Positions 22,178 to 32,876 are shown, counted from the first letter of the stretch. The stretch is DNA of 64,000 nt from Hexactinellida sp. DTS-2022 (GCA_028753945.1 JAPNXP010000001.1:15862501-15926500), one strand, 5' to 3'. Notes: generated by a model not told the origin, from the letters alone. Made by a program: numbers and translations.

Positions 22178-22490
22178 AGATTTTTAGATGCATTTGAGCA
22201 GAAAGTTAGAAGCTAAGTAATTTAGGAATCAAAGAAAATATTTTAAAAATATGTGCCTTCACATACATTTCAAGGTAGCAGCTATCAGTGGATGTCGGTT
22301 ATAAAAACATCGTCGGGAACTGCATATTATGTTCTTATAACCGGTGTTCCTAACTACCTATATCCGGCATCTATTGTACTCGTAAGAGCAGCAATCTTTA
22401 CATACATTTTGATTCAAGTACTCTTCCTTTGATGGTTGGTATAATCTATGGATTATTCAACTTACTTCCTACGGATGTTGCCCAAGTTAT
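22178..22490 (+). pseudogene. Seven-helix family fragment E
   Basis: 'agatgcatttgagcagaaag' and the following bases encode the LHL.SRKLEAK / KYF.N / IHFKVAAI block with a stop. After a small MITE, 'aacttacttcctacggatgt' with TGCCCAAG matches the 'LLPTDV.Q' block of gene B. It leads into the flank of MATE B just as fragment C leads into MATE A. Confidence 0.65.
22286..22376. mobile_element. Short mariner/Tigger-like MITE, about 90 bp
   Basis: 'cagtggatgtcggttataa' at the left and the inverse of 'tatccggcatctattg' at the right form imperfect termini inside fragment E. A similar terminus, 'cagtggataccggttac', occurs near 45465. Confidence 0.45.
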
Positions 22491-22547
22491 CAGTAGTATG
22501 TATTGAGATTTGAGAGACAATAGAATACAGTGATATTTAGAATACAG

Positions 22548-24525
22548 GGTAAACGGACACTTCGTCGACGGACATTTCGTCGACAGACATTTCGTCGAGG
22601 ACATTTCGTCGAAGGGACATTTCGTCGAAGGGACATTTCGTCGAACGGACATTTCGTCGACGGATTATTTAGAATATGAATTTAACTATAAGCATTTAAT
22701 CAATGATTAAGTAAGTAATAATAGAAAAAGCAAATAATTACTGAAATGAATAAATGAGCATAGTAACAACGGAAAAGCAATTATTGAAACAAAATAATTA
22801 AAAGTTAAAATTATGAGCAATTCCTTTCAGATAAGTTATAATATCCCTATTTTGAAAATCTGTAACAATTGCTACGATGCGCTTGCTCCTGGCTATATAA
22901 TCTTTAGAATGAGATATAACATCACCAGACTCCCATTTTGCTAACTTCGCTTCTTGCAAAGATTGCTCAAGCTGTAAAAATGCAAAAGCTTGGAAAAACT
23001 TGGGTGAGCACAACTAATGCCAGATTGAAAACCATTATGCCACCCTTCTACAGAATTATTGGTTCGAGCGACGTGCAAATTAACTCGAGTATATTGGTTC
23101 CATATTCTTATTGGAAATGGTGGTATTTTTCTGGTATTGTTTGGCAATATTCTTCCAATATAAGTGTCTTCAAAGTATTCTGCAATTTCTATAGCAGTTG
23201 TTGGAAATTCTACCATCAGTGCTGTAAAAGATTGAATAACTTTGTCTTCGGGTACAAATGCTAAATTGGGTAACATTTTTATTTGGAGAGCGAAATTTGG
23301 ATCTTCAATATATTGGTTAGTAAGCCCAGCTGATTGTATCTTGCGATAAATATTTTGTGACATGTGGAAAAAACAGCCCGACACTACGCTAAGAAATTTC
23401 TCTTCAAATGCATTTATGGAGGCCTTCTAAAAATCCACCATAATTAGAAAAGGGTTTAATTCAGGATTTATTTCAAGCATTTTTGTGAATAGTTTCTTAT
23501 AGGTGGCTTGAGTTTTGTTAGTCAGTAGTGCATATATGCATGGAATTATAGTAACTACCTTTTTCGGCATGAATAGTGTAAAGTTGGAAGAATTGCTCAG
23601 GTACAACTTTGAAGGTGCCATCTGCATACCAACTTTGAGACTCTTGCAGTAATGAAAGCATTTTAGGTGCACTGAAAATTAACATACGGTTGAATCTCCA
23701 ATTTCAGAATCGTAGACTAAGAATAATTCACCCTTTAGAGTAATCCTGTATTTGCCAGGTATAATCATCTCTGCAGCTGATGCTTGGTTAATACTAGTGT
23801 CTTCATCTAAACACTTATGTCTGCGTAGCGTTCGTTTTACTGAATCGAGTCTAGGTAGCGCTATTATACTAGTTTCATGAGTTTGGTAATGCCTTTTGAT
23901 AAAATCAATCGAAGTTTCTCTCTCGAGTTTGATGCACACTCTTTCATTGACTGATAAGCTTTCAACATTTGGGAACGTCCTGGATCAGGTCCATGTGAAT
24001 GACTGGAAACTATTTCACTAACTTCAGTTGGTTTAATAACTATACCCCCTTGGGTTGTATTAATTCGAGCATTACATAGTCCACGCTTTTCACATACCCA
24101 GTATTGCTGCCGCGCTAACTCTATTAAGAGTGTATAAAAAACCTTGTAGGTACGCCTTATTTTTCGATTTCGTAGTTTTGACAATTTCTATGCTAAGCGA
24201 TTCGGCCATTCGTAAATTTTCATCTTCATTAGCAAATGTACATTTATACAGATCTTCGTTTTATGCAACCATAAAAATATAACACGCAATTGATAACATA
24301 AACCATACCAATTATGAGTGTCATTGTATGTTAAGCTGTGAAGTCAATCAATGAAGTGTCCGATTACTTGTGGAAGTATAACACACAATTGAATAAACCA
24401 AAACAATTAAAGGTGCTAATATATAACAGACAAAAATGTCCTTTATACCGAAAGTCCGTTCGACGAAATGTCCGTTCGACGAAATGTCCTCGACGAAATG
24501 TCCGTCGACGAAGTGTCCGCCATTC
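22548..24525. mobile_element. MULE (Mutator-like) DNA transposon, 1,978 bp, 9-bp target duplication
   Basis: The ends carry tandem subterminal motifs 'ggacatttcgtcgac' in inverse orientation at both termini (22555-22660 and 24455-24520). The flanks are AGAATACAG at 22539-22547 and 24526-24534, a 9-bp duplication typical of Mutator-like elements. The interior encodes a broken transposase on the minus strand. The insertion split the block between fragment E and MATE B. Confidence 0.85.
22798..24184 (-). pseudogene. MULE transposase with FLYWCH-type finger, broken
   Basis: Minus-strand frames in order give a FLYWCH-like zinc finger ('YWVCEKRGLCNARI', then 'HSHGPDPG', about 23990-24110). A middle segment 'NPELNPFLIMVDF' with 'IPCIYALLTNKTQATYKKLF' (about 23430-23560) is the MULE catalytic core. 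A C-terminal segment 'GCFFHMSQNIYRKIQ' through 'YFEDTYIG' and 'RTNNSVEGWHNGFQ' (about 23040-23380) is the conserved end of this transposase class. The last piece is at 22798-23013. At least three frameshifts separate the pieces, so it is dead. The family is assigned from recognised motifs. Confidence 0.8.
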
Positions 24526-24957
24526 AGAATACAGTGATATACAAATTTAATACAATAGCATACAGTGATATTGCACATCTTCCTAAAGTGGTTCGACCAA
24601 CACAGCATCTGTTCTAACAGCGGACCGGTACGGCACCTAATGCTACAAAATTAGTCTTGGAAACCTGTACAGCAGGTGTTTTAATACTGTACAGTATATA
24701 CGTAGTAATTTGTGTGTGGTGTTATAAGTGGATTCTTTTCACAGCCCCTAAATCTGTAAAATTATGAACATGTTTTGGAACGATTACCCATATTTGGGAC
24801 ACATTTCCCCCAATTTATATATGTGAATAGGTATTGGGGGGCGATAAGATTAAAATCCTGGTTTATAAATTAAATAATTTTAATAATTCAATAACAATTT
24901 AGGACAAGCAAATAAATATATTAAACTTAATGATATTTTGGGAAGATAACCTTGATA

Positions 24958-26523
24958 TCAATTATTTACAAAATAAACTATAATAAGTAAAGAACAACCC
25001 AACATTAAGCAAACTATATACCTCAATATGATAAATATATTTGATTTTAGTACGACTCTTTTGAATCTTGAAAGGAAAGAAGCATTTCGAAATGTCTCCA
25101 CAGAATAATCCAAATCATTCAAACTGTCCGAGAATTCAATATCTTCGCCAATTTTATCACAGAATATATTCCAATTGCGAGAAAATAATATTATCATGCA
25201 AGTGATAAAGCAAAGCAAATTAGCAAATCCTGTTATGCAGAATACACTGAGTGCTTGCCATGAAACGAGCTTAACCAGAAATAATTCCAGAACAAATACA
25301 AGAATGAATAGATAGAGAAATTTGAAAGCAGCTTGAGTTTGTGCCATTCTGCAGCCATTCATGATTCCCTGTCCAAAGTACATAATATCTGCCAGAGTAA
25401 CAATAGGCAATAATAATAGGTTGTGATAGAGTTCTTTTGCAAAGTTTGTATCTGTTGTGAACAAGTGACTTAATGGTTGACTCAAAAGCACTATTCCAAT
25501 ACATAAAACTAGCAAAACACATTCGCCATATACAATACCAAATATCGCAGATCTCTTAGCTCTGGCAGCATCATTTGCACCTAACAGTTGGCCGATACGA
25601 ACTGTTAAAGCGCTGCAATAGCCCATCGTAACAAGAGTGATTACAAACCATATAGAATACATTATAGAATATATTGCTAGTTGTTGTTTGTTTTGGCATA
25701 CGAATAACAGTATTATTATTGGAAATATATTAATTACTATCATACCAGTAGTAGTTTGTACCCAACCTGGAATAACGTACTTAGCTGTATGTAGCCATTC
25801 ACTTATCAATTGAGAATTGAATTCTACAGCAGTAGAGTTGTGTACTGGAGAGAATCGAATGTGTGTGAAAACTAACAAAGCAACCAAGTATATACTGATG
25901 ACGTAAGCACCAGCTGCACCAGGGATACCTAAATTGTAGTGGAGTATCAAAATGTATTGTAGAAATCCATTGAGAATATTCCCAATTATCAGATAGATTA
26001 ATGGAGACCACACGATATTTTGTGCCTGTAGAAAACAAACAGAAATCTTGTAGAATGCATAGGCAGGAAATCCCAAACAGTAAATGCTGGTATACATACC
26101 AGCACCGCGAGACAGCTCCCTGTCTTGAGTGAAGAAGTGGACAATGGGACCAACACTGATCAACAGAGAGAAGAGAGGGAAACAAATGAGAATCATCAGG
26201 AACAGAACTCTGTAATAATACAACCCAACTAACTTATGTTGTTTCTTGCCATATGCCTGAGAACAGAGAATGTTAACAGATATAGATAATCCCTCTGAAA
26301 TAGAATAGGCCGTGCAACCAGTGATAACCTGACCAATGAAAAGTGCTGTAAGTACAGATGATACATTTGCACCTGACACTCTTCCAATGAATATATTACT
26401 CAGCTTTAATTGTAGTCCTTCTGTTAGACACATTATAGAAGGAGGGAGTGCTAGTGCTGTAAGGAGCTTGATCTCTTCAAAAATCCATGCTGCTCTCTCA
26501 AATAACATTGCATTATTATTCAT
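24958..26523 (-). CDS. MATE family transporter B, 521 aa
   Basis: This is a duplicate of MATE A with the same length when started at ATG 26523 (MNNNAMLF). An upstream in-frame ATG at 26547 would add eight residues, but copy A lacks it, so I prefer 26523. By eye about 31 of 521 residues differ (roughly 94% identity), and about half of these lie in the last 61 residues. The antiporter core is thus conserved and the cytoplasmic linker and final helix drift. The conserved 'LCSQAYGKKQH' and 'RIGQLLGANDAARAK' are intact. Helix 7 again lacks the acidic WxxE pattern. An open frame with mostly conservative changes suggests that both copies function. Proton-coupled export of organic cations or toxins is the family role; the substrate is unknown. 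Confidence 0.9.
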   Translation of the reverse strand: MNNNAMLFERAAWIFEEIKLLTALALPPSIMCLTEGLQLKLSNIFIGRVSGANVSSVLTALFIGQVITGCTAYSISEGLSISVNILCSQAYGKKQHKLVGLYYYRVLFLMILICFPLFSLLISVGPIVHFFTQDRELSRGAGMYTSIYCLGFPAYAFYKISVCFLQAQNIVWSPLIYLIIGNILNGFLQYILILHYNLGIPGAAGAYVISIYLVALLVFTHIRFSPVHNSTAVEFNSQLISEWLHTAKYVIPGWVQTTTGMIVINIFPIIILLFVCQNKQQLAIYSIMYSIWFVITLVTMGYCSALTVRIGQLLGANDAARAKRSAIFGIVYGECVLLVLCIGIVLLSQPLSHLFTTDTNFAKELYHNLLLLPIVTLADIMYFGQGIMNGCRMAQTQAAFKFLYLFILVFVLELFLVKLVSWQALSVFCITGFANLLCFITCMIILFSRNWNIFCDKIGEDIEFSDSLNDLDYSVETFRNASFLSRFKRVVLKSNIFIILRYIVCLMLGCSLLIIVYFVNN

Positions 26524-26849
26524 ATTATATATTCCATAAAACTGCATATATATATATATATACGGTAGATATACATATAGCCTACTCTACATAAGGCCTG
26601 TTGCACTGGGTTCTGACCAGCATATGATTCTGATCCGCAAGACGCAATTTAATTTTTATCTAACCTGTGTTCTAGTATCTCGGTTACTTTTATAAAAGCT
26701 GCTTTCTAGGAATTTCACTACATTAATTGTATAATTGTTTCTAGAATCAAATTTGACTTAGACTTTTATTATGGATGCGAGCGAGGACCAGACAATTCTT
26801 GGATACCTCCAGAGGCAAGAGATTCCTAGCGAAATCAAGAAAGTGTTAT

Positions 26850-27140
26850 AGACATTACCTGGAGTCCTCGGGAGTACTTGGGGCTGAGGAGCCCTGGGTT
26901 GGTTGGCAGTACGGGCAGACTCACGCAGTGTGAGTTAGTGATGTATTCACAGGCCGGCAGTACGGACTGGTAACTGGTATGCGTAAAGGTACCTGGTGCT
27001 AGGTGCAATAAGTAGGTCGAGGGTTACCCTCCTGATGAGTCCCTGCAATGGGACGAAACCACACACATAACTTCCCTGTGGGATGAGGTCGGCCGAGATA
27101 GCGGCTAGTCTTCATACTGAGCCGTGGCCTCATCTCATAA
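26850..27140 (+). mobile_element. Small GC-rich insert bearing a hammerhead ribozyme (retrozyme/SINE/PLE-like)
   Basis: This is a roughly 290-bp segment of higher GC than its flanks. It lies between two pieces of the integrase fragment. It contains the hammerhead motif at 27016-27060 and a further potential hairpin at about 27081-27136 (GATGAGG...CCTCATC with an inner TCGGC...GCCG). No open frame is present. Small hammerhead-bearing retroelements (retrozymes, Penelope-like pLTRs, some SINEs) are known in invertebrates. Which of these it is cannot be settled here. Confidence 0.5.
27016..27060 (+). ncRNA. Hammerhead ribozyme motif
   Basis: All core elements appear in order. GUC is at 27016-27018, with the predicted cut after C27018. 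Helix I is GAGGG/CCCTC (27019-27023 with 27027-27031, loop UUA). CUGAUGA is at 27032-27038. Helix II is GUCCC/GGGAC (27039-27043 with 27050-27054, loop UGCAAU). GAAA is at 27055-27058. Helix III is only three pairs (G27015-C60, G16-C59, U17-A58) before a mismatch, like the minimal helix III of retroelement hammerheads. With helix I closed by a loop, this is a type III arrangement. Every invariant core base agrees with the consensus; self-cleavage itself is inferred. Confidence 0.8.
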
Positions 27141-27660
27141 CAAAAGATCGCTAGAATTTTATCAGGAAGTGCAAAGAGATTGAAATCAAGACAAAAAGTA
27201 TTGAAGGTAATAATTGCCCAAATTATTTTCAGATTGATATTCTAAATTTCTAATCAATATTTATCTAGAGCCTGAGGAAGAAGAATTTAGCCTTGAAATA
27301 GCTCGAGATTCCAATTGATACAGAAATCAATGACATTATTGATATCTACCACATGTCACTCATCCCAGAACCAATATTACTCTTGACGGGATTCGAAACA
27401 AATACGATTGGAGTGGCATTTACAACGACATCGGAGAATTTGTAAGCTTTCTTTTATCTTTTCGCATTCATTTCTATGGAATTCATTTTGTCCGTCGTTT
27501 AGATAAAAATCTGCCACACCTGCCAGACTTCTGCCGTTCTGTTATCACTGCCTCAGAGCGAACTCCATCCAATCGCCCCTCCAGAAGAACCATGGTCGCA
27601 TTTGGCCTGCAACATACCAATTGTGCAAGAATATTCTCGCAGAAGTAATATTATCACATA

Positions 27661-28141
27661 AATGTGTCGTTGTCATGGAATGTAAAATCTTAGTTTTCAA
27701 TTGGTAAATAGAAGCCTATTGGCCCTATTCGATCTCACAAGTTGAATCAATATAATTATAACAAGTTGAAACAATAGAATTAGATTTAACACTTTTAATT
27801 GAACTGAAGTGTTAGTAAACAAAGGAAATTTACAACTCAATTGTTGCATAAACTAAGCCCAATTTGAAAATTCGTGCACTGTGACAAGGTGTAGAATTTA
27901 ATTCTCTACCGAATGCATATAATTTTAGGTGCGCAGAAATATAAATTTAAATTTGTAAATAAAGATATTTCATAAACATAGATTCCTAGATTTTGGGCAA
28001 ATGTTTATAATTTTATAGACTTAATTAATGAATAGTTTTTATTGCATTTTGGAGAGATCTCAGCGAGGTGTATATTTCCAGAAATTTTCAAAAAAATCGT
28101 CCAAAAATTGTAGAAAAAGGTATTCAAAGGTAACTGGAACC
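27661..28141. other. Intergenic, nothing recognised
   Basis: AT-rich sequence between the integrase remnant and the TTF-like fragment. No gene or repeat is supported. Confidence 0.5.
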
Positions 28142-28159
28142 TTAATACGTTTTACAGTG

Positions 28160-28490
28160 GACAAGTATTACATAGTACATGCAGTCATCACTAGTTATAA
28201 CGATGCCAAAAGGCTGCCAAACTTGACCTCTATATGATTTTTTTTCAATGTTTAATTGCAGATATCCTGGGTATGGCATCTCGTGAACGTGATAGTGGGC
28301 GTTCATATGCAAGTAGATCACATAAAGAGAAAACAAAATAAATGAAGGAGAGCGGAAAAAGAAAGATGCCCGAGTAATAAAAAAATAACTGACATGCTCA
28401 TGAGGCACTAAGCTGTTCCTATTACTGCCCACACAACTGAATTTGAAAGCTTAGAAGTGGAAGATACACTACCATCGACGTAACCTTCTT
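28160..28490 (+). pseudogene. TTF-hAT/ZMYM-like N-terminal fragment, copy 2
   Basis: It is homologous to 16570-16750. After 'tttaattgcag', ATG 28273 opens 'MASRERDSGRSYASRSHKEK' and a stop follows. In a shifted frame the sequence continues as a lysine-rich stretch and 'KKITDML', then 'PITAHTTEFESLEVEDTLPS'. The order (basic serine-rich opening, then K..ITDML) resembles TTF-type zinc-finger hAT transposases. Its presence beside both MATE genes marks it as part of the duplicated block. Confidence 0.4.
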
Positions 28491-28577
28491 TATTACCCTC
28501 ATTGTCTAATTCGAACGCGATGACAAGACATTTAGTTAACTTTTGACTTTTCTCTAAATGACCCTCACTCAATCTCT

Positions 28578-28893
28578 AAAAAATTCAAATTGAACCTAGA
28601 AGCTAGCTTCCAACGTGTAGTATACTGTAAACAAGTATGCTGATTTCGAATTCTGCATTTATAAATTTCTAATTTGAATATTCGTTGTTTTTTTTCCAAA
28701 AATAAGTAGACAAATTATTGAAAATTCAAAATGAACTTTTGAGACTAACTTCTAAATGTTAAAAAAGGTAAATTCTGAATTCATATTTTCCGAATTCATT
28801 AAAAGAATCTTCAATGAAATCTTGATCGTCTATTGAAAATAGCGAGACCGAGGGTTGAATTATTCGGCGCGAAGCGACCGAGACTGAAGGTCG
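28578..28893 (+). mobile_element. Helitron-like non-autonomous repeat, copy c (5'-truncated)
   Basis: It shares 'gaacctagaagctagctt', 'gtaaacaagtatgctgat' and the terminal 'gaagcgaccgagactgaagg' with copy b. Only one internal unit remains. Confidence 0.5.
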
Positions 28894-29220
28894 TTTTGAT
28901 AATATTTCAATTGATTAGTCAACTTTTTGTCATCTACGTGGCTGCTACCCTCCAGGTAGGAAGGTTTCGGATATGCTCCTCATTACTAATATAGGCTCAT
29001 CAATCGGATAAAATCCCGCTTGGTTCAACTTGTATCTTAAAATCTAAAATTTTTAAGGAACTCAAATTGTCTTGTTAAAAAATATTCTGTCCGGACCATT
29101 TTCATCCTGGACCAAATATTATAGTGCCATAATGCCAACTGGCAGATCGCGATCCGAATCAATACATTTCATCGGTCTAGTCAGGAACAAACTTTTCGAC
29201 TAGATTTATCTGCTAACTGT

Positions 29221-30065
29221 CCTGTCACTGGAAAATTGGTCCCCGAAAAAATTGGTCCGGGGGACCAAAATTCCATGGAAAACTGGTCCTAGTACCATAT
29301 TTCCATGGAATATTGGTCCCCCGGACCAATTCTTTGGGGTAAAATTGGTCCGGTGGACCAATATTCCATGGAAAAATGATCCTAGCCTGAAATTTTAGGT
29401 CCCACCATGGGACCAATATTCCATGGAATTTTGGTCCGGGGACCAATTTAACCCCAAAATTGGTCCGGGGGAGCAAAATTCCATGGAAAATGGTCCTACG
29501 ACCAGTTTTCCATGGAATTTTGCTCCCCCGGACCAATTTTTTCGGGGCCCAATTTTCCAGTGACAGGCTTATTCATAAATTTTTTGGTCCCAATGTGGCG
29601 AAAAATTGCCTAGGCTAAAATTCAAGTAAATTCGGTAACTAAATAAACACATACCTCAGAGGGACCAATTTTCCACAGAAGGACAAAATTTCCATGAAAA
29701 TTTTGGTTCCCCCGGACCTATTTTCCAAGGGGACCAAAATTTCCGTGACAGTCCTATACAGGTATGTCAATATGTTTGTACCGCTAATTTTGTTTGCTTT
29801 TAACATATTGACCTCTACAAAAATCCCCCCTCTAATTATCCAATATATAAGTTCAAAAATTGTGGGGGGGTTAATTTTTGATTTGGCTTATTTTTTATAT
29901 ATTTAGTTCCCAAAAGACCAACTATATAGGGAGACCATTTAGACCAGAAATATTTCAGTAATATTTGGTTCTGGCGATCCAAAATATAAAACCGGATCAA
30001 AATTATCTGAAAATTTTGATCCGGACCAAAACAACACGGGCCATATATTTCGTGACAGTCTCATT
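29221..30065. repeat. Palindrome-rich GGACCAA satellite-like block
   Basis: 29221-29567 is an inverted repeat. 'cctgtcactggaaaattggt' at the left is the inverse of the right end, and the interior alternates 'ttggtccgggggacc', 'ccatggaa' and 'ggaccaa' in both orientations. Related words (for example 'ccgtgacagtcc' and 'tttggttcccccgga') continue to about 30065. The apparent frame of 103 codons on the minus strand is a by-product of this repetition. Confidence 0.7.
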
Positions 30066-30885
30066 GTCATGGCAATTATAATCACATGGTTATATTTCAG
30101 AATAAAGGATGATCTTTTAATACAAAATATTCAGGTTGTCATCAGCTTGTCCGATTGTCCGACGGATATTTTATTATCTGGCTCCCAATTATGCCTCATT
30201 TATTATACATTCAGTATCGCTTACAATTAACTCTCCAAATTTTGAACATGCTTGTCCATATGACAAACTTCATCCATTGGGCTTTCATTCCATTTGAATA
30301 ACTAAATAAACTGTATTTCAATGAAACTATTACTCAAATCATTTTCAAAGGATATCTTTTACCATTTAACTCGACCGGTTAGGATAGAAAAACTATTGGA
30401 TAGAAACTGATAGTAGAGTATGATTGTAGCGCAACACGAAAATAGATACATTCAGGGATTCAGTAAGTGAAATAATCCTAGGTTAAACAAATCAGTTCGG
30501 TCCAAGAGTTATGAATGTTTTCAGTAAGCAATGAAAAATTAATAAATCCTATAATACAATTATGATCATAATTGCTAATTATATCCTATTCAATGATTTG
30601 TTTTGAAATAGATAGACATTCAATATCTCTCTGCAAATAACTGTCTTAGTATTTAACTGGAGATTCTAACATAATATGTGTTAAATCATTCCCGAAATTT
30701 ACAATTTAGAAATCTTTCTAAATTAAATTGATAATTAAATAAAATCTCCATAAAACCCTCTTGAGGGTAACGTAAAGATAATTTCATGCGTCCAAAGGGT
30801 CTGAAAGAGTAGAAATAGTTTCTCTTGGTCATCAACAGAGGATATCTATTATATACTTCAAATGGATATCTTGTGCAATGTATGA
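30066..30885. other. Intergenic, nothing recognised
   Basis: AT-rich DNA with no supported gene. The final bases begin the segment duplicated at 17040. Confidence 0.5.
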
Positions 30886-31285
30886 ATGCCAAAACATTCT
30901 TCGGGAAAGTGAATGAAAGTTCGGAGAATTTTTTTAAACTTTAAACTGAAGAGTTGAAAATATCATTATTAATAAAAATTCCCATTGAGGCTCTCTAAAT
31001 CTGCTTCTACTTTCTGGTACAGACTTGATTGATAAATAGAGTACGTATAGAAAATAGAAAATAAAGTATTTCACATAACTAATGCTTATAAGATGCTGAG
31101 GATATATTACAAATCGAGTTTATGATACATTTAGGTAATATTTCATAGGAATATATAGATAGTCAAGTGAAGGGTTTGTTAGCTAAAACAGAATAAAGTA
31201 TATAAATTAAAGAATAAAAACTTAAACTGAACTTGTAGTTTAAAAATACAATTTATTAACTACATAGTATAGTACAAAGAAAAGA

Positions 31286-32279
31286 ATGAATTCTACCAAC
31301 TTGAGTAAGATTGATAGGTGTCTAGCAACTGCGTTAGCTTTCATTTGTTTTACATTTTCTGTATTAACTTTCCTAGTTATATTATGCTACATATGTACGT
31401 AGGAGATATTGTTTGCATAGAGAAATTAAAGGTATTTGTATTGAAAAGCTACGGTACCCTAATTTTCGAAATCACCTGAAGAACCTTAAAATTAAAGGCA
31501 TGATATCAAATTCTGTTGTTGTAATTGCATTTGTCGAATTTATAAATAGTGCTATCAGAATGATAGAATGCTTAATGTTTATATCCAAAGGCAACCAACA
31601 AGTGTATAATATCCTGAACCAGATTGCGTTAATTTCACCGTTTTGCATGCCCCTCTTCTCAGTCTCTTTATGAAGGTCTTATGGCTACCATATCTCCATT
31701 TTCCCTACCAATACACCATCATGAGATGGATAGCATAGATGGTTTTAATATCGATAACCCAATGGTAGTCATCAATGTGTCACTCTATTCTGGTATAACA
31801 ATAACTTATGGGACGCTTGATATAATTACCTATCAGATGTATTCCAGAAGTTTATATCTGCATTTGAAGAGCAGAGAGTTGGAAACTAAGCTGTTTATGG
31901 ACAGAGACAAGTATATGGAGAATAAATATCTTCGTATGCATTTCAAGGTAGCCACTATACTAGTAGCGATAGCATTAATATTTTATAATATAGTTGTCAT
32001 AATTCCAATTCTTGCGGCGAGGTGAATGCTACATTACTAATTAATTCACTTGAAGAATTTCGGGTGTATAATATACTTGTTCAAGTTCTAAGTGTATTTA
32101 CATCGGATGCTTGTCAGATCATCTTTCGAGTTCTACTCAGTCTCAATTACTTGTATGTATGGTTTGTAATTATTTACAAATACTGCAAGAAGAAACGCAC
32201 CAATACTAGAATTAATGACATAATCAGACTCCTTGTTAGAGACTATCAGGACCAGATATACGACAGACAATACTATTAG
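31286..32279 (+). pseudogene. Seven-helix family pseudogene F
   Basis: It starts MNSTNLSKIDRC and carries the same one-base frameshift as D just after helix 1 ('tgtacgtagg'). It then reads 'RNHLKNLKIKGMISN', loses a base at 'tttgcatgccc' (D has 'tttgccatgtccc'), and recovers as 'YLHLKSRELETKLFM' and 'KYMENKYLRMHFKVATIL'. A stop at about 32023 interrupts it before the tail 'TRINDIIRLLVRDYQDQ' (stop 32277-32279). At least four lesions are visible, so it is not functional. A shared AATAAA-containing 3' flank with D is at about 32363. Confidence 0.85.
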
Positions 32280-32876
32280 TTACCTAAATAATTAGTTGTC
32301 CATTGTCCTATGTTTTACAAGTACACAGTGATATTTTCCCATTTAAGTTGCTCTTGTTTTTATGAAAATAAAAAACAAAATTGGTGAACTTCTTGTTATG
32401 TCAACTTTAGTACTCCTTTATAAATACTTAATAGAATTGTATAAATGAACGAATTTGTATTATGTTCCCAACTCTTACTTATATTAGATTAAAATTATGC
32501 TATAATATGGTATATTGTAACTTAAGAATCTGCTTGCATGAAGTTGCATGAAATTAAATAACTCATTTAATAGGTATACAATTCCATGTTGTAATTAATG
32601 ATATTGTCTTTGGAAATTTCTTAATTTACTAACTTATTTTAAGGCAGCATTGTTATTATACGATGGATGAATATTGCAATAGTCAATGATGAAAAAAGTA
32701 CCTGTTCCAAGTCTATATTCACTTACAGTATACGAGAGTTTAACTTTCTGATAATTCGTTTGTAGCATTAGTTGGGACATCACTATGTGTACGTTAATAG
32801 TACATAAATTTGGGACGATCTTGCCGCATAACTTCTAAGCATTCCAGGAACGCAAATAATATATATATAATTAAAA
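32280..32876. other. 3' flank of pseudogene F
   Basis: 32298-32600 matches the flank of D. No gene is supported in the rest. Confidence 0.55.

Larger units (their letters stand above)
26771..27660 (+). pseudogene. Ginger/Gypsy-type integrase fragments, interrupted
   Basis: ATG 26771 opens 'DQTILGYLQRQEIPSEIKK' and stops at 26849. This is similar to the region before the zinc-binding domain of GIN/KRBA2-like integrases. After the ribozyme-bearing insert, short basic pieces follow near 27145-27200. At 27505-27660 'KICHTCQTSAVLL' with 'LHPIAPPEEPWSHLA' matches the CxxC end of the H2C2 domain and the entry to the integrase core. No complete frame exists. Confidence 0.5.

Noticed and set aside
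26524-26547. Eight extra N-terminal residues for MATE B
   Set aside because: Copy A lacks them and both genes share the ATG equivalent to 26523.
29225-29536. 103-codon frame in the GGACCAA block
   Set aside because: Repeat-driven; both strands are open because of the palindromic words.
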